Of a stretch of DNA of 64,000 nucleotides, positions 54,407 to 62,286 are shown in pieces. The translations under genes and the position numbers were made by a program. Each line of letters starts with the position of its first letter. The stretch's first letter is position 1. This DNA comes from G963422565 sp963422565 (GTDB lineage Bacteria; Pseudomonadota; Alphaproteobacteria; MPNO01): the NCBI GenBank assembly GCA_963422565.1, contig OY730228.1, positions 2,976,001 through 3,040,000 of the forward strand. Reading direction: 5' to 3'. Under the pieces are notes generated by a model. The model saw only the letters and a list, made by a program, of their open reading frames with translations. It made no database searches and was not told where the DNA came from.

Positions 54407-55327
54407 CTACCGTCGCGCCGCTTGTATCGGCATGGATGCGCCGCCGCAACCCGCACCGCTCATCTCGGCGATCTCGGTCCTCTCGGAGAGGCTGCGGCGA
54501 AGTTTCGCCAACGCCTTGCTCTCGATCTGGCGTATGCGCTCCTTGGTGACGCCGAAGGTCTCGCCGATCTCCGCCAGCGTGGTCTTGTCCTCGTTCAGGA
54601 AGCGCCGCGCGATGACCTGCTGCTCGCGCGGCGTGAGGTCGCCGATCGCCGCGCGCAGCCAGTCCGCAAGCACCGCATCGTCGTGGCGTTCCTGAACGAT
54701 CCGCTCCGGCGACGGCCCGAGGTCCGGCAGGAAGTCCTGCGCCTCGTCGCCGTCGTCGCCGAGGACGCTCGCGTTCAGCGAACGGTCCGGAAAGGAGAGA
54801 TGGGCTTCCATCCGCTCGACCGCGGCGAGCGGAACCCCGAGCCGTTCGGCGATCGCGCGTCGGTCCGCGTCGGTCATCGATGCGGCCGTGCTGCCCGAGA
54901 GCTGCGCCCGCATCCGACGAAGGTTGAAGAAGAGGCTCTTCTGGGCGGGGGTGGTCCCGATCCGGACGATCGACGCGTTGCGCACGACATAGTCCTGGAT
55001 CGCCGCCAGTATCCACCATGACGCATAGGTGGAGAAGCGCACCTTGCGTTCGACGTCGAACCGGTTGGCGGCCTCGAGCAGCCCCGTATTGCCTTCCTGA
55101 ATCAGATCGGCCATCGGGAGGCCGTACCCGCGGAACTTGGCGGCCATCCGCACGACCAGGCGGATATGGCTGGTGATCAGGACATCCAGCGCCTTCTGGT
55201 CGGTCTTCTCGCGCCAGCGCAGGGCGAGCTCGGCTTCGTATTCGCGCTCCAGGATCGGCGCGTCCATGACGGTGGAGATATAGCGGCGGTCCCCCTGTTC
55301 GGGAGACGCGGCGAGCGTCGGCGGCAT
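54407..55327 (-). CDS. rpoH: RNA polymerase heat-shock sigma factor (sigma-32)
   Basis: The protein has 306 aa from the ATG at 55327, chosen because an AGGAGG lies six bases upstream; an ATG at 55342 is in frame but lacks one. Region 2 reads GLPMADLIQEGNTGLLEAAN and FSTYASWWILAAIQDYV. The RpoH box QKSLFFNLRR distinguishes it from RpoD and from stationary-phase sigmas. Region 4 has DLTPREQQVIARRFL and GVTKERIRQIE. It directs heat-shock transcription. Its promoter carries a perfect palindrome. Confidence 0.93.
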   Translation of the reverse strand: MPPTLAASPEQGDRRYISTVMDAPILEREYEAELALRWREKTDQKALDVLITSHIRLVVRMAAKFRGYGLPMADLIQEGNTGLLEAANRFDVERKVRFSTYASWWILAAIQDYVVRNASIVRIGTTPAQKSLFFNLRRMRAQLSGSTAASMTDADRRAIAERLGVPLAAVERMEAHLSFPDRSLNASVLGDDGDEAQDFLPDLGPSPERIVQERHDDAVLADWLRAAIGDLTPREQQVIARRFLNEDKTTLAEIGETFGVTKERIRQIESKALAKLRRSLSERTEIAEMSGAGCGGASMPIQAARR

Positions 55328-55349
55328 GGGCAGCCTCCTCATCGAGGTA

Positions 55350-55391
55350 TTAGCGACTCGCTAATGTATCGACTCGAACCGGATGGCGCAA
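55350..55391 (-). promoter_or_regulatory. rpoH promoter with overlapping palindromic operator
   Basis: On the minus strand TTGCGC (55386-55391) and TACATT (55363-55368) are spaced by 17 bp. The 15-bp perfect palindrome TTAGCGACTCGCTAA (55350-55364) begins inside the -10 and covers the expected transcription start. A bound dimer would block RNA polymerase. The divergent MarR gene is the natural candidate regulator. Confidence 0.65.
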
Positions 55392-55494
55392 TCACGATAT
55401 CGGGTCGAAACAAAATTACGAAAATCGGTCCGAAGAAAAAATTCCGTTTCGAAGGGCTGGCCCGCACGCGTGCCATGTTCTAATTGCTCTTTCC

Positions 55495-56082
55495 ATGTCT
55501 GAATGCCTGCGTATCGCCGAACTGGTCGATCGGCTGGGCAGGATCGCGCACGGCTTGCAGTTTTCGGCAGGCTTGAATCCCGCTCAATGGGAGGCGTTGC
55601 GCTACATCGCCCGGGCCAACCGTTTCTCGCGCTCGCCCGGAGCCATCGCGCGCTATATGGGAACGACGCGGGGCACCGTGTCCCAGACCCTGATCGCGCT
55701 CGAGGGCAAGGGCTATATTGCGCGCCGGCGCTGCCCGGAGGATCGCCGGTCGGTGTCGATCGAGTTGACCGAGACCGGCCTCGCCTTGTGCGAGGCCGAT
55801 CCGCTATGCATCGTTCTGCGCGCCGCGGGGGCCCTGAGCTGCGAACGGCAGGGCCTCCTCGCCGATGGTCTCGAAGACCTGGTGCGCGCCGTTCAGAGGG
55901 CGAGGGGGCTTCCGGAATTCGGCCCCTGTCTGAATTGCACCCATTTCCGGCCGCCGCCGTCCGACGACGAGGATTGTTACTGCGCCCTCAACGAAACGAC
56001 CCTGCCTTCCGAAGACACGAACAAGCTCTGTATCGAATTCTCCTCGACGGACGGCGCGGGGACCGCATTGCCCGCCCCGTAG
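55495..56082 (+). CDS. MarR-family regulator with C-terminal cysteine cluster
   Basis: This 195-aa protein starts at the ATG at 55495. The winged-helix domain covers ~20-105: LNPAQWEALRYIARANRF, TRGTVSQTLIALEGKGYI and the wing RRCPEDRRSVSIELTETG. The C-terminal ~50 residues add C145, C148, C161, C163 and C179 in CLNCTHF, CYC and LCIEF, a likely metal or Fe-S site or redox switch. It diverges from rpoH with ~165 bp between starts and an AT-rich spacer, so it probably controls itself and rpoH. Its operon otherwise ends at a small hairpin. Confidence 0.87.
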   Translation: MSECLRIAELVDRLGRIAHGLQFSAGLNPAQWEALRYIARANRFSRSPGAIARYMGTTRGTVSQTLIALEGKGYIARRRCPEDRRSVSIELTETGLALCEADPLCIVLRAAGALSCERQGLLADGLEDLVRAVQRARGLPEFGPCLNCTHFRPPPSDDEDCYCALNETTLPSEDTNKLCIEFSSTDGAGTALPAP

Positions 56083-56103
56083 CCGACGGTGCGCGGAGTG
56101 GGC

Positions 56104-56118
56104 GGGGCGTCTCGCCCC
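56104..56118. terminator. Short hairpin between convergent genes
   Basis: GGGGCG and CGCCCC form a 6-bp stem around TCT in the 45-bp gap between the MarR gene and the convergent dctP. There is no T tract, so a bidirectional terminator is only possible. Confidence 0.3.
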
Positions 56119-56127
56119 GATGCGCGG

Positions 56128-57177
56128 CTACTCGGCCATCGCCGCCTTCTCGGCCGCCGCGGCCCGGGTTTCTTCGGCCGCGGCCTTCAGCAGAGCGTAC
56201 ATTTTCTTGACCTTCGGATCGCCGCCCAGGAACCTGTCGCCGAGCGGCTGCGCCCGCCGGAAGAACTCGGCGCGGTCGGCGGCCGGGAGCGGGATCACGG
56301 TGCCGCCGTTCTCGCTCCATTTCTTTTCCCAGTCCCGGGTCAGCTTGATCGCGAGGGCGGTTGTCTCGTCTTCGAGGCCTCTGCCCAGGGCGAAAAGCGT
56401 GTCCCGAAGCTCCACCGGCAGCTTGTTGAGGAACGCCTTGCTCGCCCACGCGCCCGACGGGATATAGGACCCTGCGGTCACCGTCAGAAATTTGGCGACC
56501 GTGTAGAACTTGGACGGTCCCATCACGATGACCGCGCTCCTCGCGCCGTCGACCACGCGGCGCTGGATGGCGGGCAGCACCTCGGAATACGGGATGGGCA
56601 CCCCGGTGACGCCGAACTCCTTCATCAGCTCGACCTCCATCTTCGATGCGAGGACCCGCAGCTTCTTGCCCTTCAGGTCGTCGAGCGTGCGAACCGGGTC
56701 GCGGGATGCGACCGCGCTCTGGCCGGCCGACCACATATAGAGGGCGACGAACCCTGCACTCTCGCCGAGCCGCGCGAACCTGTCCCGAACGGTGGCATGG
56801 TTGATCGCCATATGCTGGTGCCATTGGGACTCGAACAGCCCGGGCGCGTCGGGCGCCTGGAAGGCGGCGTTGATGCCCTGGAAGAAGGCCGGCGGAGACA
56901 CGAAGACCTCCTGCGTGCCGAGCTGTATGCCCTCGATCTGGCGCGGAATCTTGCCGAGCTGGGCCGCCGGGAATATCCGGACCTTGATCCGGCCCTGTGT
57001 CGCCTTCTCGACCCGCTCCTTGAGCCATTTGGACGAGATGTGCTGGGAGTCGTTGATCGTCACGAAGCCGATCTTCATCTCGTAGCTCTGCGCCAAGGCG
57101 GCGCCGCCGGTGGCGACAACGGCCAGACCCGCGAGCAGCGTCGGAAGCCGGCGGCAACGGCGAGAATCGAAGCTCAT
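56128..57177 (-). CDS. TRAP transporter substrate-binding protein (second system)
   Basis: This 349-aa protein starts at the ATG at 57177 with a signal peptide (LPTLLAGLAVVATGGAALAQ). DctP motifs: VTINDSQHISSKWLKERVEK, GRIKVRIFPAAQLG and VVDGARSAVIVMGPSKFY. It ends in an Ala/Glu helix. Periplasmic binding of an organic acid is expected. It follows the LigJ-like gene on the same strand, suggesting that the substrate is taken into that pathway; no permease adjoins it. Confidence 0.9.
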   Translation of the reverse strand: MSFDSRRCRRLPTLLAGLAVVATGGAALAQSYEMKIGFVTINDSQHISSKWLKERVEKATQGRIKVRIFPAAQLGKIPRQIEGIQLGTQEVFVSPPAFFQGINAAFQAPDAPGLFESQWHQHMAINHATVRDRFARLGESAGFVALYMWSAGQSAVASRDPVRTLDDLKGKKLRVLASKMEVELMKEFGVTGVPIPYSEVLPAIQRRVVDGARSAVIVMGPSKFYTVAKFLTVTAGSYIPSGAWASKAFLNKLPVELRDTLFALGRGLEDETTALAIKLTRDWEKKWSENGGTVIPLPAADRAEFFRRAQPLGDRFLGGDPKVKKMYALLKAAAEETRAAAAEKAAMAE

Positions 57178-57306
57178 GGTCTCTCTCCCCCTGTGTCGGT
57201 TCGCCGAAGAGTCGGCCCGACCGCGGCCGAGGCGCAACCGGCCCGCCTCTCCGGCGTTCCGGCGAATGCTAGCACGGCGGTCGAGGCGGGGCGCAACCGT
57301 CGATCG

Positions 57307-58326
57307 TCAGCCGTCGCCTCGCGGCCCGAGCCGGGAAAAGACCGCTCGGGCATTGTCTTCGAAGATCGCGCGGCGCGCCTCGGCATCAAGGGAAGGCGCA
57401 TTCTCGATATAGCGCCTGGTGTCGTCGAAGGGGAAGCCCGTCTCGGGGTCCACGCCGCGCACCGCCCCGACCATCTCCGAAGCGAACAGGATGTTTCGAA
57501 CCGGAATGACCCGGGTGAGGAGATCGACGCCCGCCTGATGGTAGACGCAGGTGTCGAAGAACAGGTTGTCGAGAAGAAGCTCGTCGAGGGGCGGCCGCCC
57601 CATGTCCTGAGCCAGCCCGCGATAGCGCCCCCAGTGATAGGGCGCCGCCCCGCCGCCATGCGGGATGATCAGCTTCAGGCTCGGAAAGTCCCTGAACAGG
57701 TCGGACGTGAGAAGCTGCATGAAGGCGGCCGTGTCGCCGTTTATGTAGTGGGCGCCGGTGAAATGGAAGTGCGGGTTGCAGGACGAGGAGACATGGATCA
57801 TCGCGGGCACGTCGAGCTCCGCCATCTTCTCGTAGAGCGGATACCACCAGCGGTCGAAGAGCGGCGGATCCGTCCAGTATCCCCCGGTCGGATCCGGGTT
57901 GAGGTTGAGGCCGATGAAGCCGAGCTCGTTCACGCAGCGCTCGAGCTCGGGAATGCAGTTGGCGGGCGGAACGCCGGGCGTCTGGGGAAGCTGGCACACC
58001 CCGACGAAATTGTCCGGGTAGAGCGTGCACACCCGATGGATCATGTCGTTGCAGATTTCCGACCAGAAGCGGTTCGCGGTCTCGTCGCCGTCCTGATGCG
58101 CCATCCCGGCGGCGCGCGGCGAAAAGATCGTCAGATCGGTGCCGCGCTCGCGCTGGAGCTTGAGCTGTGCGCCTTCCACGCTCTCGCGGATCTCGTCGTC
58201 GCCGACCTTCCGATCGAACGGCAACGGCCTGTAGCCGAGCGCGCCGCGCCCCGCGACCTGGGCGTCGCGATAGGCCTTGAGCGCCGGCGGCGCGGTCGTG
58301 TAATGGCCGTGGCAATCGATGATCAT
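57307..58326 (-). CDS. ligJ: 4-oxalomesaconate hydratase-like amidohydrolase
   Basis: This 339-aa protein starts at the ATG at 58326 (ATGA overlap with the aldolase). The N-terminal HxH metal motif is MIIDCHGHYTTAP. ELERCVNELGFIGLNLNPDP, IHVSSSCNPHFHFTGAHYI, IIPHGGGAAPYHWGRYRGLA and ILFASEMVGAVRGVDPETG match LigJ of the protocatechuate 4,5-cleavage pathway nearly block for block as I remember it. LigJ hydrates 4-oxalomesaconate to 4-carboxy-4-hydroxy-2-oxoadipate. The next gene would then be the aldolase step. Confidence 0.82.
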   Translation of the reverse strand: MIIDCHGHYTTAPPALKAYRDAQVAGRGALGYRPLPFDRKVGDDEIRESVEGAQLKLQRERGTDLTIFSPRAAGMAHQDGDETANRFWSEICNDMIHRVCTLYPDNFVGVCQLPQTPGVPPANCIPELERCVNELGFIGLNLNPDPTGGYWTDPPLFDRWWYPLYEKMAELDVPAMIHVSSSCNPHFHFTGAHYINGDTAAFMQLLTSDLFRDFPSLKLIIPHGGGAAPYHWGRYRGLAQDMGRPPLDELLLDNLFFDTCVYHQAGVDLLTRVIPVRNILFASEMVGAVRGVDPETGFPFDDTRRYIENAPSLDAEARRAIFEDNARAVFSRLGPRGDG

Positions 58327-59189
58327 GACGCTCTTCCCGTGAGTTCGAGCCCCTTGTCGAGCCCCGCATAGCTGCGCGTCGGCGCGGCCATCAGGAACCG
58401 ATAGCCCTCGGCGAGGACCCGTTCGACATTGCCGGCGTCGACATGCGGGTGTCCGACGGCGACGCCGCGCGCCTTGCAGATGCCGACGATCTCGGCCATC
58501 GCCTCGCGGACCGCGGGGTGGTCGTACTGGCGGGGAAAGCCCATCTCCTGGCTCAGGTCGCCCTCGCCGATCAGCACCGCGCCGATCCCCGGAACCTTGG
58601 CGAGCATCTCGTCGAGGTTCGCGATACCCGCCATGTCCTCGATCATCAGAACGACGAGGATCTCCCCGTCCGGATCGAGAGGCCAGACATCGGCCTTGCG
58701 GTAATAGTCCTGCTGCCCGACACCCCAATAGCGCGCGGCGGCGGTCGGGCCGTCGCCGCGCAATCCGGCCGGCGCATAGCGATCGGCGGCGGAGAGCCGG
58801 GGATAGCGGCAGGCCGCGACGGCGTTGTGGGCTTGATCGGCCGTGCTGATATGGGGCCAGACGATGCCGTAGACCCCGACGTCGAGCGCTTGCTTGGCGT
58901 GCCATTGGCCCATTTCCCCGCCATTGGGCGGGATCCGGACCATCGGGGCGACCGCCGGAACGATCGAGCCGGACGTTGCGATCTGCGCGCGGTCGAGGAG
59001 ATATTGCAGGGAATCGCGCAGCGCCGCGACATCCCAGGGGTTGTGCTCCATCTCGAACACGACCCCGTCATAGCGGGCGCGCGAGAACGCCAGGGCAGTC
59101 CCGGCGTCGGCGGTCGCAAACGACGTGAACGCCGCGCGCCCTCCTTCCAAGGCGCGGATCACGCCGTTGAGGCGGGGCAGATCTCCCAT
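58323..59189 (-). CDS. HpcH/HpaI-family aldolase
   Basis: This 288-aa TIM-barrel protein starts at the ATG at 59189. The family motifs are VVFEMEHNPWD, the metal-binding MIEDMAGIANLDEML, and IGEGDLSQEMGFP. It belongs to class II pyruvate aldolases that split 4-hydroxy-2-oxoacids. Coupled to a LigJ-like hydratase, it is a plausible replacement for the usual RraA-like LigK aldolase acting on 4-carboxy-4-hydroxy-2-oxoadipate. Confidence 0.87.
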   Translation of the reverse strand: MGDLPRLNGVIRALEGGRAAFTSFATADAGTALAFSRARYDGVVFEMEHNPWDVAALRDSLQYLLDRAQIATSGSIVPAVAPMVRIPPNGGEMGQWHAKQALDVGVYGIVWPHISTADQAHNAVAACRYPRLSAADRYAPAGLRGDGPTAAARYWGVGQQDYYRKADVWPLDPDGEILVVLMIEDMAGIANLDEMLAKVPGIGAVLIGEGDLSQEMGFPRQYDHPAVREAMAEIVGICKARGVAVGHPHVDAGNVERVLAEGYRFLMAAPTRSYAGLDKGLELTGRAS

Positions 59190-59220
59190 GCTTCCCTCCG
59201 TCGTCCCCGAACGGTCCCGA

Positions 59221-59703
59221 TCACGGCGCCTGGGAGACCGCCCGGCTCTCTTTCAGATAGGTGTCCATCGGCGTGCGCATATAGGCGGGAATCTCGATCG
59301 AATGCCCGGCCGAGCGCCGCCCCAGCGCGTTGACGAAACGGATTCGGAAGATGTCCCGACCGCCGCTTCGCCCAAGGCATGTGTAGCGGATGGAAGAGCG
59401 GCCGATCCCGGTCAGGATCAGCGAGATCTCGATCTCGTCTCCCATTCTGAGCGCCGATTGAAAATCCGCCTCCGTGTGCACCAGCGGAAACATGTGATCG
59501 TGAACGAAGAACTCGTCCGCGAAGGACAGCTTCAGACGATCGTTGAACCAGTCCTCGAACAAGGCGTTGCACATGCGAAAGAATTCGACGAAGAACACGA
59601 TCCCCGCCGGATCGCAGTGGCCGAATTCGATCCGTTGGCGAAGCGTGTGCAGATGAACCCTGCGCGGCATCGAGACATCCGACCGTCTGGCCGCGCGACT
59701 CAT
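59221..59703 (-). CDS. 4-hydroxybenzoyl-CoA thioesterase-like hotdog protein
   Basis: The protein has 160 aa from the ATG at 59703; an internal ATG at 59670 gives 149 aa. IEFGHCDPAGIVFFVEFFR carries the catalytic Asp of the 4HBT family. EIEISLILTGIGRSSIRYTC forms the hotdog sheet. It probably hydrolyses an aryl-CoA. It sits 31 bp upstream of the aldolase gene on the same strand and likely belongs to that operon. Confidence 0.87.
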   Translation of the reverse strand: MSRAARRSDVSMPRRVHLHTLRQRIEFGHCDPAGIVFFVEFFRMCNALFEDWFNDRLKLSFADEFFVHDHMFPLVHTEADFQSALRMGDEIEISLILTGIGRSSIRYTCLGRSGGRDIFRIRFVNALGRRSAGHSIEIPAYMRTPMDTYLKESRAVSQAP

Positions 59704-60076
59704 AGTCGGCGGCCCCGCGGCTGGCAAGCACCCCGGTCTCGCGCGCCGACCCCCGCCGCCCGAAGGATAGAAACGACCTCGGCGCGTCCCGATCCTCGTC
59801 CGTCGCTCCTGGCGTCTTCCGGCCTGCCGGGAAAGGTCGGGAGCGAAGCTGCGCGCGACCGCCCGGCGGCGGCGGCGGTTTCGAGCCGCTGTCGACGCCA
59901 CCGGCGAACACGCGCCGGCGGATCGCTTTCGCAGCGCGCGGCGCGGCGCGTATATTGCTGCCGAGCGGTCTCGTCTCGAGCCCTGTTCGGCCTCCGCATC
60001 TGCGCCTTCCGTCTCCGGAGATCGCATCGTGTCGAGACTGTTCGCAGGGTTCAGGTCGAGCTCCGAGGGAGAAGTC
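59704..60076. other. 373-bp divergent intergenic region
   Basis: No gene is visible. It separates the divergent thioesterase and epimerase genes. A TATATT at about 59950 could be a -10 for the epimerase side, but the -35 (TTTCGC, 18 bp away) is weak, so I do not call it. Confidence 0.5.
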
Positions 60077-61048
60077 ATGACGACGCTGATAACCGGGGCG
60101 GGTCTCGTCGGGACGAGCTATGCGCTGTGCGCGCGGGCGCGCGGCGAGCGGGTCGTCTTCCTTGACCCGCTGCCGCGCGCCGACTATTTGCGGACCCGCC
60201 TCGGGGAGGGCGGCTACGGCGTCCTCCCCGAGGATGTTCGGCATCTCGCCGGTCTCGTCGACGCGATCCGGTATTGCGGGGCGGACACCGTTCTGCACAC
60301 CGCCGGGCTCATCGGCCGCAAGGTGGAGCAGCCGCTGCATAACGGCATGGACCTCAATATCAACGGTGCGCTCGCGGTCTGCGAGGCGGTTCGGCTGACG
60401 GGGGTTCGCCGCATGTTGAGCGTCTCCACCTTCGGCGCCTATGACTGGCGAAGACCTGCTCCGGAGGGGGTCATTCGCGAGGATTTCGCGCGCGGCAGCG
60501 GCATGCCCTACTCCAACAGCAAAGCCGCGCAGGAGCTGATCATCGAGGCCTATCAGCATCGATACGGTTTCGAGGCGGCGATCGTTCGCCCGGCCAACGT
60601 GTTCGGCGTCGGCCATTTCTGGGGCGGTTCGGGCGGCGGCGAGAAATGCCATGCGCTTGTCGAATGCGGGATTCGCGGCGTGCCGGCCCGCATTCCCGAG
60701 GAACAGACGATGGCCTTCGAATATGTCTATTCCAGGGACATCGGCCGGGCGCTGGATCTCTGCGCGACCGCAGACCTGCCTCCCTACTCGGTCTTCAATA
60801 TCGGGATCGGTGCCGTCACGACGTTCGACGATCTCGTCGCCGCCGTCCGTGCGAGCCTCCCCGATCTCGAGGTCGAGGTCCTGCCCGGCCGGCCGCCGGT
60901 TTCGCGGACCGACCATATGGATGTCGGCCATGCCCGAGACATGCTCGGCTGGGAGCCCGAATACGACCTCGAATCGGGGTTCGCCGCCTATGTAGAGGAG
61001 ATGCGCCCGCTGGTCGGCGCGAACCGGCCCCGATCTCCCGACAGATAG
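60077..61048 (+). CDS. NAD-dependent epimerase/dehydratase (extended SDR)
   Basis: This 323-aa protein starts at the ATG at 60077 with GAGGGAGAAG upstream. The N-terminal GxxG-type fold is LITGAGLVGTSYALCARARG; the catalytic STFGAYDW and YSNSK (Tyr and Lys) are intact. RPANVFGVGHFWGG and FEYVYSRDIGRALD continue the family. It oxidises or epimerises a sugar or a 3-hydroxy compound. It ends 61 bp inside the convergent M20 gene. Confidence 0.87.
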   Translation: MTTLITGAGLVGTSYALCARARGERVVFLDPLPRADYLRTRLGEGGYGVLPEDVRHLAGLVDAIRYCGADTVLHTAGLIGRKVEQPLHNGMDLNINGALAVCEAVRLTGVRRMLSVSTFGAYDWRRPAPEGVIREDFARGSGMPYSNSKAAQELIIEAYQHRYGFEAAIVRPANVFGVGHFWGGSGGGEKCHALVECGIRGVPARIPEEQTMAFEYVYSRDIGRALDLCATADLPPYSVFNIGIGAVTTFDDLVAAVRASLPDLEVEVLPGRPPVSRTDHMDVGHARDMLGWEPEYDLESGFAAYVEEMRPLVGANRPRSPDR

Positions 61049-62286
61049 TCGAAGGCGGTCAGGCAGTGGATGGCCGCGACCGATTCTAGGTCGGACAACA
61101 GCACATGCTCGTCGTCGGCGCCCATATTGAAGGGCGTCGGCCCGCACACCACCGCCGGCATCCCTGCCAAGCGGTAGAGCCGGCAATCGGATGCGCCGAT
61201 CCGCATGGTGACGGCAGGCGGGCTGCCGAGAATCTCTACCGCGTTGGCGGCCGCGAGGCGGACGATCTCATGGTCTGGATCTGTCCAGGTCGGATCGTAG
61301 CGGCGCTCGATCCGAACGTCGATCCTGTCCAGCCCGGCGAGCGAGGCCGCGATCTCCGTCTCGATGGCCGCTGCGGTCAGCCCGGCGGGGATGCGGATGT
61401 CCAGCTTGGCCGAAGCGCGGTCGGCGACCAGATTCTGCATCCGCCCGCCCTTTATGAGGCCGATATTGACCGTCACCGCACCCAGGATATCGGTCTCTCC
61501 CGCGCCGGATATCTCCTCGGAGACCGCGGCCGCCCGGTCGATCGCACGCGCGATCTCGGGCGGGGCGGGAACCGCGAGCCCGGTCAGCGCGCGGAGCCGT
61601 TCCAGGGCTGCGATCAGCGTCTCGACCGCGTTGTCGCCGAGATGGACATGCGCGCCGTGCGCGGCTTTCCCGGTCGCGGAGAGCGTGAGCCAGAGCAACC
61701 CTTTCTCGCCGAACCGCAAGACCCGCGGTGAGCCCACGTCGCCGCAGATCACGGCGTCGCCTCGCGCCTCGGGAACGGTCTCGATCAGATATTGGGTGCC
61801 GGCCCGGCCCATGGTCTCCTCGTCGCCGGCGAGAGTGATCGAGACCTCGCCCGCCCAGTCGCCGCGGCATTCGGCCAACAGCGCGGTGGCGAGGATGGAA
61901 CAGGCGATCCCGCCCTTCATGTCGGAAACGCCCCGGCCGTAGAGGCGGCCGCCGCGGATCGCGCCAGACAGGGGGGCGTCCGTCCAACCGCGCGGGTCGC
62001 CGATCGGGTAGGTGTCGAGATGGCCGTTGAACACCAGCCGGCGGCCCGGTCGGGTGCCGCGCAGCACTGCGACGAGATTGTCGATCGGCCGGGTCTTGCT
62101 GTGGCGCGAGATCTCGATGCCGTCGATCTCCGACAACAGCTCTGCGCAAACGTTCGCGATCTCCCCGGTATCTCCCGGCGGGGTCGCGCTCGGCGTCCGC
62201 ACTAGCCGGGCGGCGGTCGCGAACAACCGGTCGCGCGACTCCGCGAGCCGCGCCGAGAGCCGCGCCCGGACATTCGCGCCGCTCAT
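60988..62286 (-). CDS. M20-family metallopeptidase/deacylase (ArgE/DapE type)
   Basis: This 432-aa protein starts at the ATG at 62286 (ATGA overlap with the TRAP permease). The dinuclear metal site is visible: FNGHLDTYPIG, GRGVSDMKGGIA, AGDEETMG with catalytic Glu, and FGEKGLLWL. The dimerisation lid with AHGAHVHLGDNAVE is typical. It removes an acyl or amino-acid group from a small amide. Its coupling to the fused TRAP permease suggests it processes the imported substrate. Confidence 0.9.
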   Translation of the reverse strand: MSGANVRARLSARLAESRDRLFATAARLVRTPSATPPGDTGEIANVCAELLSEIDGIEISRHSKTRPIDNLVAVLRGTRPGRRLVFNGHLDTYPIGDPRGWTDAPLSGAIRGGRLYGRGVSDMKGGIACSILATALLAECRGDWAGEVSITLAGDEETMGRAGTQYLIETVPEARGDAVICGDVGSPRVLRFGEKGLLWLTLSATGKAAHGAHVHLGDNAVETLIAALERLRALTGLAVPAPPEIARAIDRAAAVSEEISGAGETDILGAVTVNIGLIKGGRMQNLVADRASAKLDIRIPAGLTAAAIETEIAASLAGLDRIDVRIERRYDPTWTDPDHEIVRLAAANAVEILGSPPAVTMRIGASDCRLYRLAGMPAVVCGPTPFNMGADDEHVLLSDLESVAAIHCLTAFDYLSGDRGRFAPTSGRISST

